From: Sanchytrium tribonematis
Lineage: Eukaryota; Sanchytriomycota; Sanchytriomycetes; Sanchytriales; Sanchytriaceae
Direction: 5' to 3'
Length of the DNA stretch: 61,504 nt
NCBI GenBank assembly: GCA_018985235.1
Contig: JADGIG010000009.1
Coordinates: 1-61,504 of the forward strand
Shown: positions 47,517-57,483 of the stretch, piece by piece
Layout: the number at the start of each line of letters is the position of its first letter
How positions within the stretch are numbered: position 1 is the stretch's first letter
Made by a program: the position numbers and the translations under genes
Notes under the pieces: generated by a model
What the model saw: the letters and a program-made list of their open reading frames with translations, nothing else
What the model was told of the DNA's origin: nothing
Databases searched by the model: none

Positions 47517-49964
47517 ATGCTCATCTGGTGTATTTATGGCTACATAGCTGTCCAAACACAGTTATTAGAAGGATATGCGTCTAAATCAATTGGATTTGAT
47601 AAATTTACTGGAATCAGGACTGTATTTACTTCGAAAGAATTTTCAATGAACCCCAAAGTTATCATAGAGACATCAGACAATTTGAATATCATAATGGATC
47701 GCGGTAATCATATGTTAGAGGAAATTGAAATGATAAAAAATACCAATTACACATTTGTCGCAAATGCAGCGGACCGAATTTCATTTTTCGTAAAGGTGGA
47801 TAGACTCAAATTGATGGATTTGACTTACTATTATGAAGGTAAATCCTATTTGCTGCACTTGGATATGGATGTCATAGAGAAAATTAGAACGATGGAGCTG
47901 CCAACAATTATCAAAATGTTTCCAAATATTAATCATCATTTGGCATATAGCACATTAAATTTTGTAAAAAAACTATTATCCGGAGCTGTTTCTACTATAG
48001 AGAATGGAGTTTCGCATTTAATTAATTATAATAGCACTAAAACGCAAATCCAAACAATTGAAAAACGAGATATACACAAAAATTACAAAAGAATGATAGA
48101 AGTATTACATCCCAGTCATTTGATCAAGCGAGACAGTGTGTTTTCAGACATTGGTGAGTTTATTGGCAATACAACACACCAAGTTTATAAAAATTTGCAC
48201 GATGTTTTTCAATATATTGTAAAAAAGCTCGAAATCATTGGCATACATACGAGATATCTCTTATCTGTCTTAAAAGACATGTATCATTGGGAACATATCC
48301 GTAGAGTACAGCAAGTGATGGTCCATTATTGCACTATTATCAAAGATGGAATATTTGAGAGTATCGACTTTGTTGATTTGAAATTATTTGAACATTTTTC
48401 AGCTCAAAAAACTGAAATCGATAATAGTATGATTAAAAAGCAAATTTCGATTTTCGACTCAATAATGGAAGGGAAATCCATAGATCCGGTCATTGATGCA
48501 AAAGTTAAAGAATCAAGGGAGCATCAATTAGTTCATCAAGATGCTCGCTCTTCTTTCATTGATGATATGTACACTCAAAATGTAGCAAAAGCGAGTATGT
48601 CTGGAGACCCTAATATCACCGACATCCATAATTTGGGAAAGCAATTCTTTGATGAAATCAAAAATCACATTGATTTAAATGACACGAGTTTACAAGAAAT
48701 ACCGAAACGGTTTCTCAGAGCTTGGGAAGATGATACATTAAAGCATTCAGACATGAAAACAAGGCTAAAATATGTTTGGTTTACAATGTCGAGCTCAATT
48801 TTCAGTTTGAGTTCCTCGCTAGGTTCTAAAATATTTTCAGCGCTAATTAAAATTTTCAAGAACTTTGTAAAGTTATATTGGTCTATTACACATTATCAAA
48901 TACATATACCATTGGTCAGTGAATTTTTACACTATACAGTCGGACTCCCTCTTCATGCTACTATGTTGGATGCATGGACAACAATGGGGGCAATGCTTTT
49001 TACATTTACGTTTAGAATGTATAAAAATAAGTTTCCTATTTCCGAATATGATAAAAATGTACTTTTGGATGTAAAATCTCCCTATCTATTAGTCTGGGCT
49101 TGGGAAAATGACCCCATGACTGGTCCTCCTAGCAAAGATGGCTTTTACAAAAAAAGCTGTATGTTGGATTGGATGACGAAAGCTTTGACACTATGTGCTC
49201 GTTTATTTGCATATTCTGTGAGTCGAGTAGTTAAAAGACAAACAAAAATATATGTTACAGTGAGAATGTTTATGGGAACTGGTGTTCCAAAGCAAACCTT
49301 AAAGTCTAATTGGAACAAAAATCAACTTCCGTGGGTCTGGGGCATCACCAACTACATTTTCAGTTTCAACAATTTTCTGAGTGCAAACTTGAGATTTCCG
49401 TTCGATTATCTTGATACTAACGATCCAATTGCTATCAGGGAACAAATGCGTAAACCTGATCGAGACAGATGGCTTTATTGGATAATCAGATACCCAAGAA
49501 CTTTATTTTACATCATGAGGCCATTTTTAGAAGAAAGATACAGAAATACAAATCCGTTGTTGCTTGAGACTTTTAAATTTGTTGTCAACGGCGCATTAAA
49601 ATGGACAATATTGCCGAGGAATATTGTCGATCTGTACAAAGGAATAGACATAAAAGATTACCGGAGATTTTGGGCTTGGTTTTTCACTAGCACATATTGG
49701 ATAATGTCCATGTTTGGAGATATCGCAGATTTAGTAATTGCATTTTTTGACCCTTCTTATTACAAGAAAGGTGCTGGTCTCAAGTATTTACCACCTTTTC
49801 TTAGAGGTTTAACTTCAAAAAATTCGGCTGTGATCTCCAGTATAAAAGATATCAACGATTGGACCGATTTTTTGTCCAACTTTTTTTGTTTTCTTCGATA
49901 CCAAACCTACATTGGATTTGGAATGTCGGGCTGGTATGGCACAATTCGAAACGTTACATTTTAA
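47517..49964 (+). CDS. Large predicted secreted/ER protein, unknown function
   Basis: 815 aa with a signal-peptide-like start MLIWCIYGYIAVQTQLL. It is rich in aromatic residues and His. A stretch HLIKRDSVFSDIGEFIG... followed by MYHWEHIRRVQQVMVHY resembles, from memory, an uncharacterised family of large fungal secreted proteins with a (F/Y)xWxxIxRxxxV element; several Trp-rich blocks (RRFWAWFFTSTYWIMSMFG) may be membrane-interacting. No enzyme motif was recognised. Stop and poly(A) signal overlap (TAATAAA), sharing a palindrome with NOP9. Confidence 0.6.
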   Translation: MLIWCIYGYIAVQTQLLEGYASKSIGFDKFTGIRTVFTSKEFSMNPKVIIETSDNLNIIMDRGNHMLEEIEMIKNTNYTFVANAADRISFFVKVDRLKLMDLTYYYEGKSYLLHLDMDVIEKIRTMELPTIIKMFPNINHHLAYSTLNFVKKLLSGAVSTIENGVSHLINYNSTKTQIQTIEKRDIHKNYKRMIEVLHPSHLIKRDSVFSDIGEFIGNTTHQVYKNLHDVFQYIVKKLEIIGIHTRYLLSVLKDMYHWEHIRRVQQVMVHYCTIIKDGIFESIDFVDLKLFEHFSAQKTEIDNSMIKKQISIFDSIMEGKSIDPVIDAKVKESREHQLVHQDARSSFIDDMYTQNVAKASMSGDPNITDIHNLGKQFFDEIKNHIDLNDTSLQEIPKRFLRAWEDDTLKHSDMKTRLKYVWFTMSSSIFSLSSSLGSKIFSALIKIFKNFVKLYWSITHYQIHIPLVSEFLHYTVGLPLHATMLDAWTTMGAMLFTFTFRMYKNKFPISEYDKNVLLDVKSPYLLVWAWENDPMTGPPSKDGFYKKSCMLDWMTKALTLCARLFAYSVSRVVKRQTKIYVTVRMFMGTGVPKQTLKSNWNKNQLPWVWGITNYIFSFNNFLSANLRFPFDYLDTNDPIAIREQMRKPDRDRWLYWIIRYPRTLFYIMRPFLEERYRNTNPLLLETFKFVVNGALKWTILPRNIVDLYKGIDIKDYRRFWAWFFTSTYWIMSMFGDIADLVIAFFDPSYYKKGAGLKYLPPFLRGLTSKNSAVISSIKDINDWTDFLSNFFCFLRYQTYIGFGMSGWYGTIRNVTF

Positions 49965-49974
49965 TAAATTTATT
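49963..49974. terminator. Shared palindromic poly(A) signal for two convergent genes
   Basis: AATAAATTTATT reads the same on both strands. The plus AATAAA (49963-49968) starts inside the plus-strand stop; the minus AATAAA (49974-49969) has the NOP9 stop TAA as its middle. Twelve bases therefore carry both signals and five of the six stop bases. Confidence 0.8.
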
Positions 49975-51766
49975 CGAGCACTTCTATTTGAAACTCATCG
50001 TTTTGCTGCACCTTTCGTTTCTTCTTTTTAAGTTTTTTGTCTTTCTTTTCACTCTTTCGTTTTGAGTTTTTGGGATTGCTTTCTTTGATAGCTTCTAAAA
50101 TTGTACCCATTTCTTTGACGGTAGTTGCAGGCGAAGGCTTCGGGATTTCGACTTCATAAACAGTTTTTTCCGGAAGACGCGGTGTTTTATCTTTTATAAT
50201 ATCTTTAAATATATTTAAATTTCGCATCTTAGAAACTTCGAGACGCCTCCATTGGTGTGGATCTCGCTTGTATGCATCAATGCTTGAAAATTTTGCAAAC
50301 TTTCTTCCAGAAGGAGACTTAACAAGTTCATTGCGAGTAGACTTAATAGATTCCATAAATTTCAATTTTCTTTGCATATCTAAATATGACCAACTCGACT
50401 CCAATACCCTACAGGCGTATCTATCCAAAACAAGATCTACTTCATTGTCGACGATGTATTTATCAAAAAAACTTAACTTAGTTTCTGTTTTAATAAACCT
50501 TGAATTAAAAAAAGAGTCAAAAGCATGAGATGCTGATTTTTCTTTTAAAAGTCTCAATTGTAGTGAGAGCTCAACATCCAACAAACTTTTTAGAATTTCC
50601 GACTTTTCAAGATCAATTTTTGATAAAATAGACTGCAATAATAAACTCCCAGCCATCTGAGGCTGTTCGGTATTAGCACATGCCAAATTAAAAAACAATC
50701 CTCCTTCGCGTTCATTTCCTATAATTATCAACGTATCAATTAACTTCGTTTGTAGCTCTGTGCTAAAATTAAGCAAAGAATCTGTAAATTTCAAGGCGGT
50801 TCCAAAGTGCGGTGTATTTAGTAAATTCCAGAAAATTTTTTCCTCCAAAATTTCGAAAAAAAGCAATTCAATTTCAGAAAACATTTCTTCTCGTATCAAC
50901 CGATTAAGCAAATGTTTCACACTAAAAGTGGCATTATCATTCGAAGCTATAGCTTTCATATTATTTTTATAAATTAGATTATAAATTTTAATTAGGTTTT
51001 CCTTGGAAACAAACGTTATAAGCTTTTCAATTAAAAAACAACTGCTATTCTTTAGAACCCATAATTTGAATGAATCCTTAATTTCGTCACAACAATTTTG
51101 CATAAATTTGTCTGCAAGATTTCGATCCAGATCGAATATATTTTGCAATAGAGAGCACAACTTCGGGTCGTCAGCCCAAGTAAAATCAACTTGTTTATAC
51201 ACTAATTCAATAATCACATTCAAATTTTCTTCATCAGATTTGCTTAAAGAAAGCATTAGTTCTCTAAGAATGTGATTTGCAAAAGGACTTTTTGTAAAAT
51301 CGTCAATTTTTTCAACTGCCAAATTTGTCACAATTTTTAAATATCTACCAACCGCCTTGGAAATATCAAATTTGACATGACTGAGTCCAAGAATCAATCC
51401 GTATATTTTTATGATACGCTGGATAGAATATGAACAGAATCGATTAAAACACAGCAATTCCAAAAGTTCGACATCGAATAATTTTTCAGATACTAAAAGT
51501 ACTTGGGTGATAGTTGAACGCTCAAGTATTTTCTCGTATAGCTTTGAACCTTTTTTATCAACTGCAATTGCAACGATGTCGTTTACAATGTATTCATATA
51601 TATTTTCTAAAAGAATATATTTTTCATCCTCAGAATCGTCCAAAAATAAATTTGAATATGGCTCTTCATCAAAATTCTCCAGAACAGCCTCTAAATATGC
51701 GCAATACTGCTCGGTATCCTTGTTTTCATATAGCGACAGGTCTGCTTTTTGAGTAAATTCGACCAT
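49970..51766 (-). CDS. NOP9: Pumilio-type nucleolar protein Nop9
   Basis: 598 aa of degenerate PUF repeats, binding pre-18S rRNA in small-subunit assembly. The C-terminal signature is DRYACRVLESSW...YLDMQRKLKFMESI, LVKSPSGRKFAKFSSIDAYK and RDPHQWR, followed by a basic tail (KNSKRKSEKKDKKLKKKKRK) that is a nucleolar signal. The start ATG lies 31 bp downstream of the next gene's stop. The stop GAATAAATT leaves the last residue Glu. Confidence 0.85.
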   Translation of the reverse strand: MVEFTQKADLSLYENKDTEQYCAYLEAVLENFDEEPYSNLFLDDSEDEKYILLENIYEYIVNDIVAIAVDKKGSKLYEKILERSTITQVLLVSEKLFDVELLELLCFNRFCSYSIQRIIKIYGLILGLSHVKFDISKAVGRYLKIVTNLAVEKIDDFTKSPFANHILRELMLSLSKSDEENLNVIIELVYKQVDFTWADDPKLCSLLQNIFDLDRNLADKFMQNCCDEIKDSFKLWVLKNSSCFLIEKLITFVSKENLIKIYNLIYKNNMKAIASNDNATFSVKHLLNRLIREEMFSEIELLFFEILEEKIFWNLLNTPHFGTALKFTDSLLNFSTELQTKLIDTLIIIGNEREGGLFFNLACANTEQPQMAGSLLLQSILSKIDLEKSEILKSLLDVELSLQLRLLKEKSASHAFDSFFNSRFIKTETKLSFFDKYIVDNEVDLVLDRYACRVLESSWSYLDMQRKLKFMESIKSTRNELVKSPSGRKFAKFSSIDAYKRDPHQWRRLEVSKMRNLNIFKDIIKDKTPRLPEKTVYEVEIPKPSPATTVKEMGTILEAIKESNPKNSKRKSEKKDKKLKKKKRKVQQNDEFQIEVLE

Positions 51767-51797
51767 CTCCTTGCTTACTCCCTACAATTTATAATAT

Positions 51798-53378
51798 TTA
51801 TTGATTTATATTCAGTATCACTCTTCCTATTTCGTTATCGGAAATATACAAAAGTTCGCGACAATAAGATAAAATTTGCTTGATTTTTATATTGCAAGAA
51901 TTTTTTTGCCTCTTTACGGATTTACCATCTGCAGACCATATGGTTATTGGTTCGGATGCGCTTTCAATATTAGTCGGACATATAATAAATTTTTCTAGGT
52001 ATACAACAGGATGAGAATTTTTATTTTCTCCAAGATTTCTATCTGAAAATGATTTGATAACTTTCTTTTCATTTATATCTACAATTTTAATTTGATTTTT
52101 CGACACAGCGTATATGTTAAAAGTTTCATCAATCCAAACTATACTGCTTATGATATTATGTGTCATTTTAAAGTCATTGATTGGAATGATAAATGATATT
52201 TTCAAATTTTGCTCTTTATATATTCTGATTACATAATTAGAGCCCGCCGCAACCATTAAAACGTTGTTAATCTTTGCTATGGAAATGCAAGTAATAGGTT
52301 CATTACAAAAAGCTGAGCTTGAGGGATAATTTAATGAGAATATCAATTTCTGCTGTTTTACGGCAGTTGTTCGTCTCATTGAACTTGCAATCGTAGACAT
52401 CGATTGAGGAATTTTGAAACTTCTGACTGAATTATCACTAGAGCAGGAGTATATTTTTAAATTTGAGTCTAAGCACAATAAAGAATTTATAACTCTCGAA
52501 TGAAACTTCCAAACTGCCACACAATTTCCAGTAATAAAATCCCAGAGTGCAATATCAAAAGACATGTCCGTTGTTACGACAAATCTAGTGTTTTTCATGA
52601 ATTTCAAAATTGTGAACGGCCTAGAATGATAATTTTTCAATTTTAATTTCAACTGATCGAACAAATAAATTAAGAGTTCATTATTATCTTTTCGGTATCC
52701 GATAATTAAACCAATGTACGGTTCCCCATCTAAGTTTGTTGTATCAAAGCACACAGGATCACCGCAAAATTCTATCCTCGGCTTGAAAGAAATTTTTGCT
52801 TCGCTTTTTGAAACCTCCAAGTCTACTTCGTCAAACTTTGAATCCTTTCTAACCAAAATTTTTACCTTACTAATGATCAATCTACTGGCATCATATTTTA
52901 CAGGCAGTTTCTGCTTCAAAATTAGTTTTATAGTGGAATTTTGATGTTTGTCGAACAAGTTTAAGTTTGATAGATAATCCACCACCAAAGCGTTTTCAAA
53001 CAGATTTGAAGAAGTATCAAGATTTAGTAACTCGATCACTTTCATTACGCCTTCCAAAGCCTTTGATACATTATTTCGAGTAATGATGTTTGTGATGTGT
53101 TGAAATATCCATCCGACCACAGCATAGTATTCTGCACATAAATCTTGCAGCACTAATCCAAGAAGCTCTCTGGCAGAAAAGTACGGAATTTTGTCAAACC
53201 ATCTCAAAATAATAGCATTTTCAGTAATTTTACAAAATAAAATATGCAACATCAAAAAGTACCTCTCATCTGCAAAGGCTTTCCAAAACATATCCATCCA
53301 TGGGTCAGGTAAATTAGCGACAATCAAATTGCTGGATTTTTTCTCGTATTTTTGAAGATAGGCCTTCGAATAAGACAT
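51798..53378 (-). CDS. WD40 protein with helical N terminus, unknown role
   Basis: 526 aa. The first 170 residues are helical (PDPWMDMFWKAFADERYFLM, FSARELLGLVLQDLCAEYY). From about 215 on there are degenerate WD blades (IALWDFITGNCVAVWKFHSR, KIYSCSSDNSVRSFKI, VIRIYKEQNLKISF). No specific family was recognised. The stop CAATAAATA makes the last residue Gln. Confidence 0.65.
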   Translation of the reverse strand: MSYSKAYLQKYEKKSSNLIVANLPDPWMDMFWKAFADERYFLMLHILFCKITENAIILRWFDKIPYFSARELLGLVLQDLCAEYYAVVGWIFQHITNIITRNNVSKALEGVMKVIELLNLDTSSNLFENALVVDYLSNLNLFDKHQNSTIKLILKQKLPVKYDASRLIISKVKILVRKDSKFDEVDLEVSKSEAKISFKPRIEFCGDPVCFDTTNLDGEPYIGLIIGYRKDNNELLIYLFDQLKLKLKNYHSRPFTILKFMKNTRFVVTTDMSFDIALWDFITGNCVAVWKFHSRVINSLLCLDSNLKIYSCSSDNSVRSFKIPQSMSTIASSMRRTTAVKQQKLIFSLNYPSSSAFCNEPITCISIAKINNVLMVAAGSNYVIRIYKEQNLKISFIIPINDFKMTHNIISSIVWIDETFNIYAVSKNQIKIVDINEKKVIKSFSDRNLGENKNSHPVVYLEKFIICPTNIESASEPITIWSADGKSVKRQKNSCNIKIKQILSYCRELLYISDNEIGRVILNINQ

Positions 53379-53565
53379 GAATTCTAGTTTGAAACATAAT
53401 ATTTACAATTTACAGAAAATAGTTTGAAATTGCTGAGTACTTTCCCGCTCAGGAATGATTCAACTGAATTGCAAATATCTAATCGACGTTTCACAATGGT
53501 TATGATAAGGCATATGATTGGATTGTGACATAATAAAACTTTCATTCCAACAATTTACGGAGACG

Positions 53566-54741
53566 ATGCTTCATCAACAACATTCTTCACACAGCCATTC
53601 GAATGTTAGCAATTTTAAAATCATAGAATCTACCTTAAGAGAAGGCGAACAATTTGCCAATGCATTTTTTGATACCGCCAAAAAAGTTGAAATCGCAAAA
53701 GCTCTAGATGAATTCGGTGTTGAATATATCGAACTGACAAGTCCAGCTGCATCCCAACAATCTTTTGAAGATTGCAAAACTATTTGTAATTTAGGATTAA
53801 AGGCCAAAATTTTAACTCACATACGATGCCATATGGATGATGCAAAATTAGCACTCTCCACTGGTGTAGATGGCCTAGACGTAGTTATTGGGACTTCAAA
53901 GTTTTTGCAGGAACATTCACATGGAAAGGGAATAGAAGAAATTATCAAACAAGCTACGGAAGTCATTCAATTTATCAAATCACACAATGTGGAAGTTCGC
54001 TTTTCGACTGAAGACTCATTTCGATCAAACTTAGTTGATTTGCTTCGAGTTTATCAAACTGTTGACCGACTTGGTGTTAATCGTGTAGGTGTTGCAGACA
54101 CAGTAGGAGTTGCCACCCCACACCAAGTTTACAAACTGGTAAAAACTTTAAGAAGTGTAGTTGGCTGCGATATTGAATGCCATTTTCATAATGATACTGG
54201 TTGTGCGATTGCAAATGCTTCATCTGCTTTAGAAGCTGGAGCTACACATATTGATACATCTGTATTAGGAATAGGGGAGAGAAATGGAATCACGCCACTT
54301 GGCGGACTCGTTGCAAGAATGTATACTCTCGATCCAAGTCATGTCAAACAAAAATATAAGCTTGAAAAGCTTCGCGATGTCGAACATCTCGTTGCAGATT
54401 CAGTCGACATTAGAGTTCCGTTCAACAACTACATTACAGGATATTGTGCTTTTACTCACAAAGCCGGAATTCATGCCAAGGCTATTCTTGCAAATCCCGC
54501 CACTTATGAAATTTTGAAGCCTGAAGATTTTGGAATGCAACGTTATGTACACATTGGACACCGTTTGACAGGTTGGAATGCGGTTAAAAACAGAGCAGAG
54601 CAATTAGCATTAAATTTAAATGACGACGAGATCAAAGAAGTTACAGCTCAAATTAAAAAATTAGCAGACATTCAGCCTCAGGGTATTGAAACTGTTGACC
54701 AAATGTTGAAAGATAAACATAGTCAAAAAATAAATTCTTGA
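53566..54741 (+). CDS. LYS20: Homocitrate synthase (fungal lysine pathway)
   Basis: 391 aa. Condenses acetyl-CoA and 2-oxoglutarate, the first step of alpha-aminoadipate lysine synthesis. Motifs: [62 protein letters not shown], the metal site [26 protein letters not shown] and [13 protein letters not shown]. The start is the ATG at [13 protein letters not shown]; no clear presequence is seen. Restricted mainly to fungi and some euglenids, it is strong evidence for a fungal-type organism. Confidence 0.95.
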   Translation: MLHQQHSSHSHSNVSNFKIIESTLREGEQFANAFFDTAKKVEIAKALDEFGVEYIELTSPAASQQSFEDCKTICNLGLKAKILTHIRCHMDDAKLALSTGVDGLDVVIGTSKFLQEHSHGKGIEEIIKQATEVIQFIKSHNVEVRFSTEDSFRSNLVDLLRVYQTVDRLGVNRVGVADTVGVATPHQVYKLVKTLRSVVGCDIECHFHNDTGCAIANASSALEAGATHIDTSVLGIGERNGITPLGGLVARMYTLDPSHVKQKYKLEKLRDVEHLVADSVDIRVPFNNYITGYCAFTHKAGIHAKAILANPATYEILKPEDFGMQRYVHIGHRLTGWNAVKNRAEQLALNLNDDEIKEVTAQIKKLADIQPQGIETVDQMLKDKHSQKINS

Positions 54742-54781
54742 GTTATTAGGTCACCCAGTTGTAAACTTCAATCTCCTTGTT

Positions 54782-55177
54782 ATGAGTGATAACGAAAGTA
54801 GTTCTTCGTCTGATTTGGAAATTGTAACAGGTGCTGTAAAAGAACAAGAGGAATCTAAGAAGCCACAGGAGCAGCAAAACATTGACATAAATGCAATTCC
54901 AATCTATGACGGTAAACAATTGATAGATGTTGATTTGGAAGAATTTACTGATAAACCATGGTTGAAGCCGGGCACTGATATTAGTGACTATTTTAACTAT
55001 GGATTCAACGAAGATACCTGGAAGCAATATTGTGAAAAACAGAGACAATTAAGGCAAGAATATTCTATTCAAATGCAATTTGATAGGACTAGAGACTCTG
55101 GACATCGCCCTGTCAAAAATAATCGCTACGATGATCCTAAGCGTAAGCCTTACTCCAGAAATGATTATAGAAGATGA
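54782..55177 (+). CDS. FIP1: Polyadenylation factor Fip1, minimal form
   Basis: 131 aa; yeast Fip1 is 327. It has an acidic N terminus ([12 protein letters not shown]), the Fip1 signature [24 protein letters not shown] (about 57-81) that contacts CPSF30/Yth1, and an Arg-rich tail. It bridges poly(A) polymerase to the cleavage complex that reads AATAAA, relevant to the stop-embedded signals here. Its own AATAAA lies about 17 nt past the stop. Confidence 0.93.
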   Translation: MSDNESSSSSDLEIVTGAVKEQEESKKPQEQQNIDINAIPIYDGKQLIDVDLEEFTDKPWLKPGTDISDYFNYGFNEDTWKQYCEKQRQLRQEYSIQMQFDRTRDSGHRPVKNNRYDDPKRKPYSRNDYRR

Positions 55178-55242
55178 TAAATTTAGGATCAACAAAATAA
55201 ATGCTGGATCTTTTTTGAAACATTCATTTTGACTGAATTTAA

Positions 55243-55829
55243 ATGTCTGACTTTCAATCCCAGCAGTACCAGAAACAATATCAATATATATTAGACCAGC
55301 TTCAGGATGCGTTTGATAAAAACTATGGTGCCGATAAAATAGAAGGACTTATAAATGAAGCCAAAGATATACAGGCACAATGTAAGATGATCAACCATAA
55401 ACTTCCAGCACCAATGAAGCAATCCTTTTTATCATTTGAATCCAGGTACCAAAATATGTCAAGACAGCAAAATAGGAATGCTCTATTAGGCAACGGTTTT
55501 GTTGAAGATGAAAACACGGCACTACTCGGAAGCAATGACCACAGCGGCCAAAAACTTCAAAATGCACACGCAATCGCGTTGGATACAGAACAGACGGGCA
55601 TTCAAACACTTCAGGAATTGAAAAGACAAAGAGAACAGTTGCAACATACCCAACAAACGGTAGTATTTTTTTGACTTAGCTTCGAACTGCTGACAGATAC
55701 GTCGATCGAGCTACTAGTAGAGTACGTCAAATGACTCAAAGAATGATGCTCAACAAAGTAGTGTCTATTGGAATTGTTGTTGTACTTGTAATTCTTATAA
55801 TCCTTATTTTATTATTAAAACTTATATAA
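55243..55829 (+). CDS. VTI1: v-SNARE Vti1, 20-nt intron
   Basis: Coding segments are 55243-55659 and 55680-55829 (188 aa). It is the Qb SNARE of Golgi, endosome and vacuole fusion. The N-terminal Habc-like helices are followed by a SNARE motif whose central layer is ALDTEQTGIQTLQELKRQREQL. Splicing supplies the rest: LRTADRYVDRATSRVRQMTQRM and the tail anchor VVSIGIVVVLVILIILILLL. Without splicing the SNARE motif and anchor are lost. Its last 8 nt overlap the convergent uL14m gene. Confidence 0.92.
55660..55679 (+). other. 20-nt intron in VTI1
   Basis: GTAGTATTTTTTTGACTTAG. Phase 0; removal restores the second half of the SNARE motif and the TM anchor. Confidence 0.93.
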
Positions 55830-56190
55830 TTTCAGTCAATTTCGCGACTTCTGGCCATTTTGTTTTTATTTCTTTTGCTATTGCAGAAGTAATTTTGTTT
55901 CCCAGCATTTGTTTAGAATTATTAATAAGTACAATAGCGTTATCATCAAACTTTATCCATGAGCCATCGTTTCTCTGCCATTCTTTTCTGGTTCGAACAA
56001 CCACTGCTCGACTAACATCACCACGTTTAACTTTCAATGCACTTTTTCCCATAGGTTTTGTTTTTTGTACAACAACACTAATTTCGTCACCCACTTTTGC
56101 AAATCTTCCACTCCTAAGGGTATTCACACAGCGGGCAAGTCTGGCACCCGAATTGTCTATAACTGCACATACTGTTTGAGGCTGTATCAT
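55822..56190 (-). CDS. Mitochondrial ribosomal protein uL14m
   Basis: 122 aa, of bacterial-type L14 length. Motifs MIQPQTVCAVIDNSGARLARCV, KVKRGDVSRAVVVRTRKEW and DDNAIVLINNSKQMLGNKI fix the family and the start. Divergence from the cytosolic form and bacterial features indicate the mitochondrial protein (yeast Mrpl38). There is no obvious cleavable presequence. The last 8 coding bases overlap VTI1 on the other strand. Confidence 0.92.
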   Translation of the reverse strand: MIQPQTVCAVIDNSGARLARCVNTLRSGRFAKVGDEISVVVQKTKPMGKSALKVKRGDVSRAVVVRTRKEWQRNDGSWIKFDDNAIVLINNSKQMLGNKITSAIAKEIKTKWPEVAKLTEII

Positions 56191-56274
56191 ACAAATCTCC
56201 TAATAATTTATTTAAATAAATAAATTTGGAAGAGCTTTATTAATTTTTATATTTTAGTGATGTCGCTTCATAAA

Positions 56275-56769
56275 TTAATCGTTGTCGATTCCAGCGAATT
56301 CGATTTCTAACGAATTCCAAATAAATTTCTTTTTCGTAGCCTTGGCAATCCTTACATGTTGCATCAGTTGCTGTACCTCCATTTCTTTCTTGTTTATCAC
56401 CAAGGCGAAAGAGTGGCAATTTTTGGGACTGCTTTTGTACAGTGCATAGTCCGCACCATAAGTAAATCCATTCAATTTGTATCCAATATATTGCTTTGTT
56501 TCAGAAACGTCTGAAATTAATTTAATATTTTTTGTTTGAAATGGTATAACATCATTAGAATAATGGAAGGGCATGTTAGAATCCCATTGAAAAATTCTAC
56601 CGATACCAATGTTCGAAAAATATGGGAAGGCAGTTTGGTTCAAAGAGCCCCAAGGCACTGATTCGGCAGCATAATCATCTGGATCATATGAAAAATTATT
56701 GCTGGTCGATGGAGAAATTGAGATTTTTGACTTTTCCTGTTGCAAATATCCACAAGAGACTTGAATCAT
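56275..56769 (-). CDS. tRNA-splicing endonuclease catalytic subunit (Sen34/Sen2-like)
   Basis: 164 aa from MIQVSCGYLQQEK. The C-terminal nuclease domain has GYKLNGFTYGADYALYKSSP, CHSFALVI and VRIAKATKKKFIW, giving the Tyr, His and Lys of the catalytic triad in order. Spacing and the short length fit Sen34, but Sen2 is possible. It cleaves pre-tRNA introns. The start is 9 bp from the divergent KHDC4-like ATG; a longer start at 56841 would overlap that gene. Confidence 0.7.
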   Translation of the reverse strand: MIQVSCGYLQQEKSKISISPSTSNNFSYDPDDYAAESVPWGSLNQTAFPYFSNIGIGRIFQWDSNMPFHYSNDVIPFQTKNIKLISDVSETKQYIGYKLNGFTYGADYALYKSSPKNCHSFALVINKKEMEVQQLMQHVRIAKATKKKFIWNSLEIEFAGIDND

Positions 56770-56778
56770 TAGCTTTGG

Positions 56779-57426
56779 ATGACACAAGGAGAAAGTAAAT
56801 TTGTAAAGTTTGTAGAAGTAGAAGGCAGCCAAATGGCACATTATGACATCAACGATTGTAAAAATAGGTTTTTCTTATCAAAAGCTGCTACACTTCGCGA
56901 ATTGGGAAACCAAACTAAAGCCAAACTGGAATTAAAAGGCAAATATACTTCAGATAGAAAGTTTGCTTCGATTGCCGAGCCTCCATTATATATTCAGATT
57001 TCTGGTCATATGGAAGATATTACGAAGGCGATTAAAAAAATCACTGTTGTGAAAGACAAGTCTGCCGGAGAAATGTTAAAGGAATTGGAGAAAGTAATAC
57101 CTATCGAAATGAGAGATGCCGTATTAGATTCATCTTTTAGTATAAGGCAAAGACTCGTTGGTACTCAGGGGACCTATTTTAAGTATATTCAAAACAAGAC
57201 TTTCTGCACTGTACAGCTTAAAGGTTCAAACGAAAAGGATTATTTAGGAATACATTTAATTGCACCATCTTTAGAAATGTTAAAAAAGGCAGAAGAATTG
57301 GTTTTAGATTTGATAAGTACTATTAAACGCGAATATGCGAGACATGTAAAAAGACGTGAAAATGCTTTGAGGTCAATGAAATCAATTGAACAAATGACAA
57401 GTCGATATTATATGCCACCTCAGTAA
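56779..57426 (+). CDS. KH-domain splicing-factor-like protein (KHDC4/BLOM7)
   Basis: 215 aa with two KH-type units. The first (HYDINDCKNRFFLSKAATLR, LKGKYTSDRKF, PLYIQISG) matches the KH unit of BLOM7 and Prp5/DDX46. The second (FSIRQRLVGTQGTYFKYIQN, CTVQLKGSN) matches the classic KHDC4 VRxKVxGxxGxYxKHIQ segment. Expected to bind RNA in pre-mRNA splicing. The start could be the second Met (56833), leaving more space for the divergent promoter. Confidence 0.78.
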   Translation: MTQGESKFVKFVEVEGSQMAHYDINDCKNRFFLSKAATLRELGNQTKAKLELKGKYTSDRKFASIAEPPLYIQISGHMEDITKAIKKITVVKDKSAGEMLKELEKVIPIEMRDAVLDSSFSIRQRLVGTQGTYFKYIQNKTFCTVQLKGSNEKDYLGIHLIAPSLEMLKKAEELVLDLISTIKREYARHVKRRENALRSMKSIEQMTSRYYMPPQ

Positions 57427-57483
57427 TCATTGGTTTTGTGATTAGAACATTCTATTAAAATTCATCTTTAGACTTGTTTGGCC

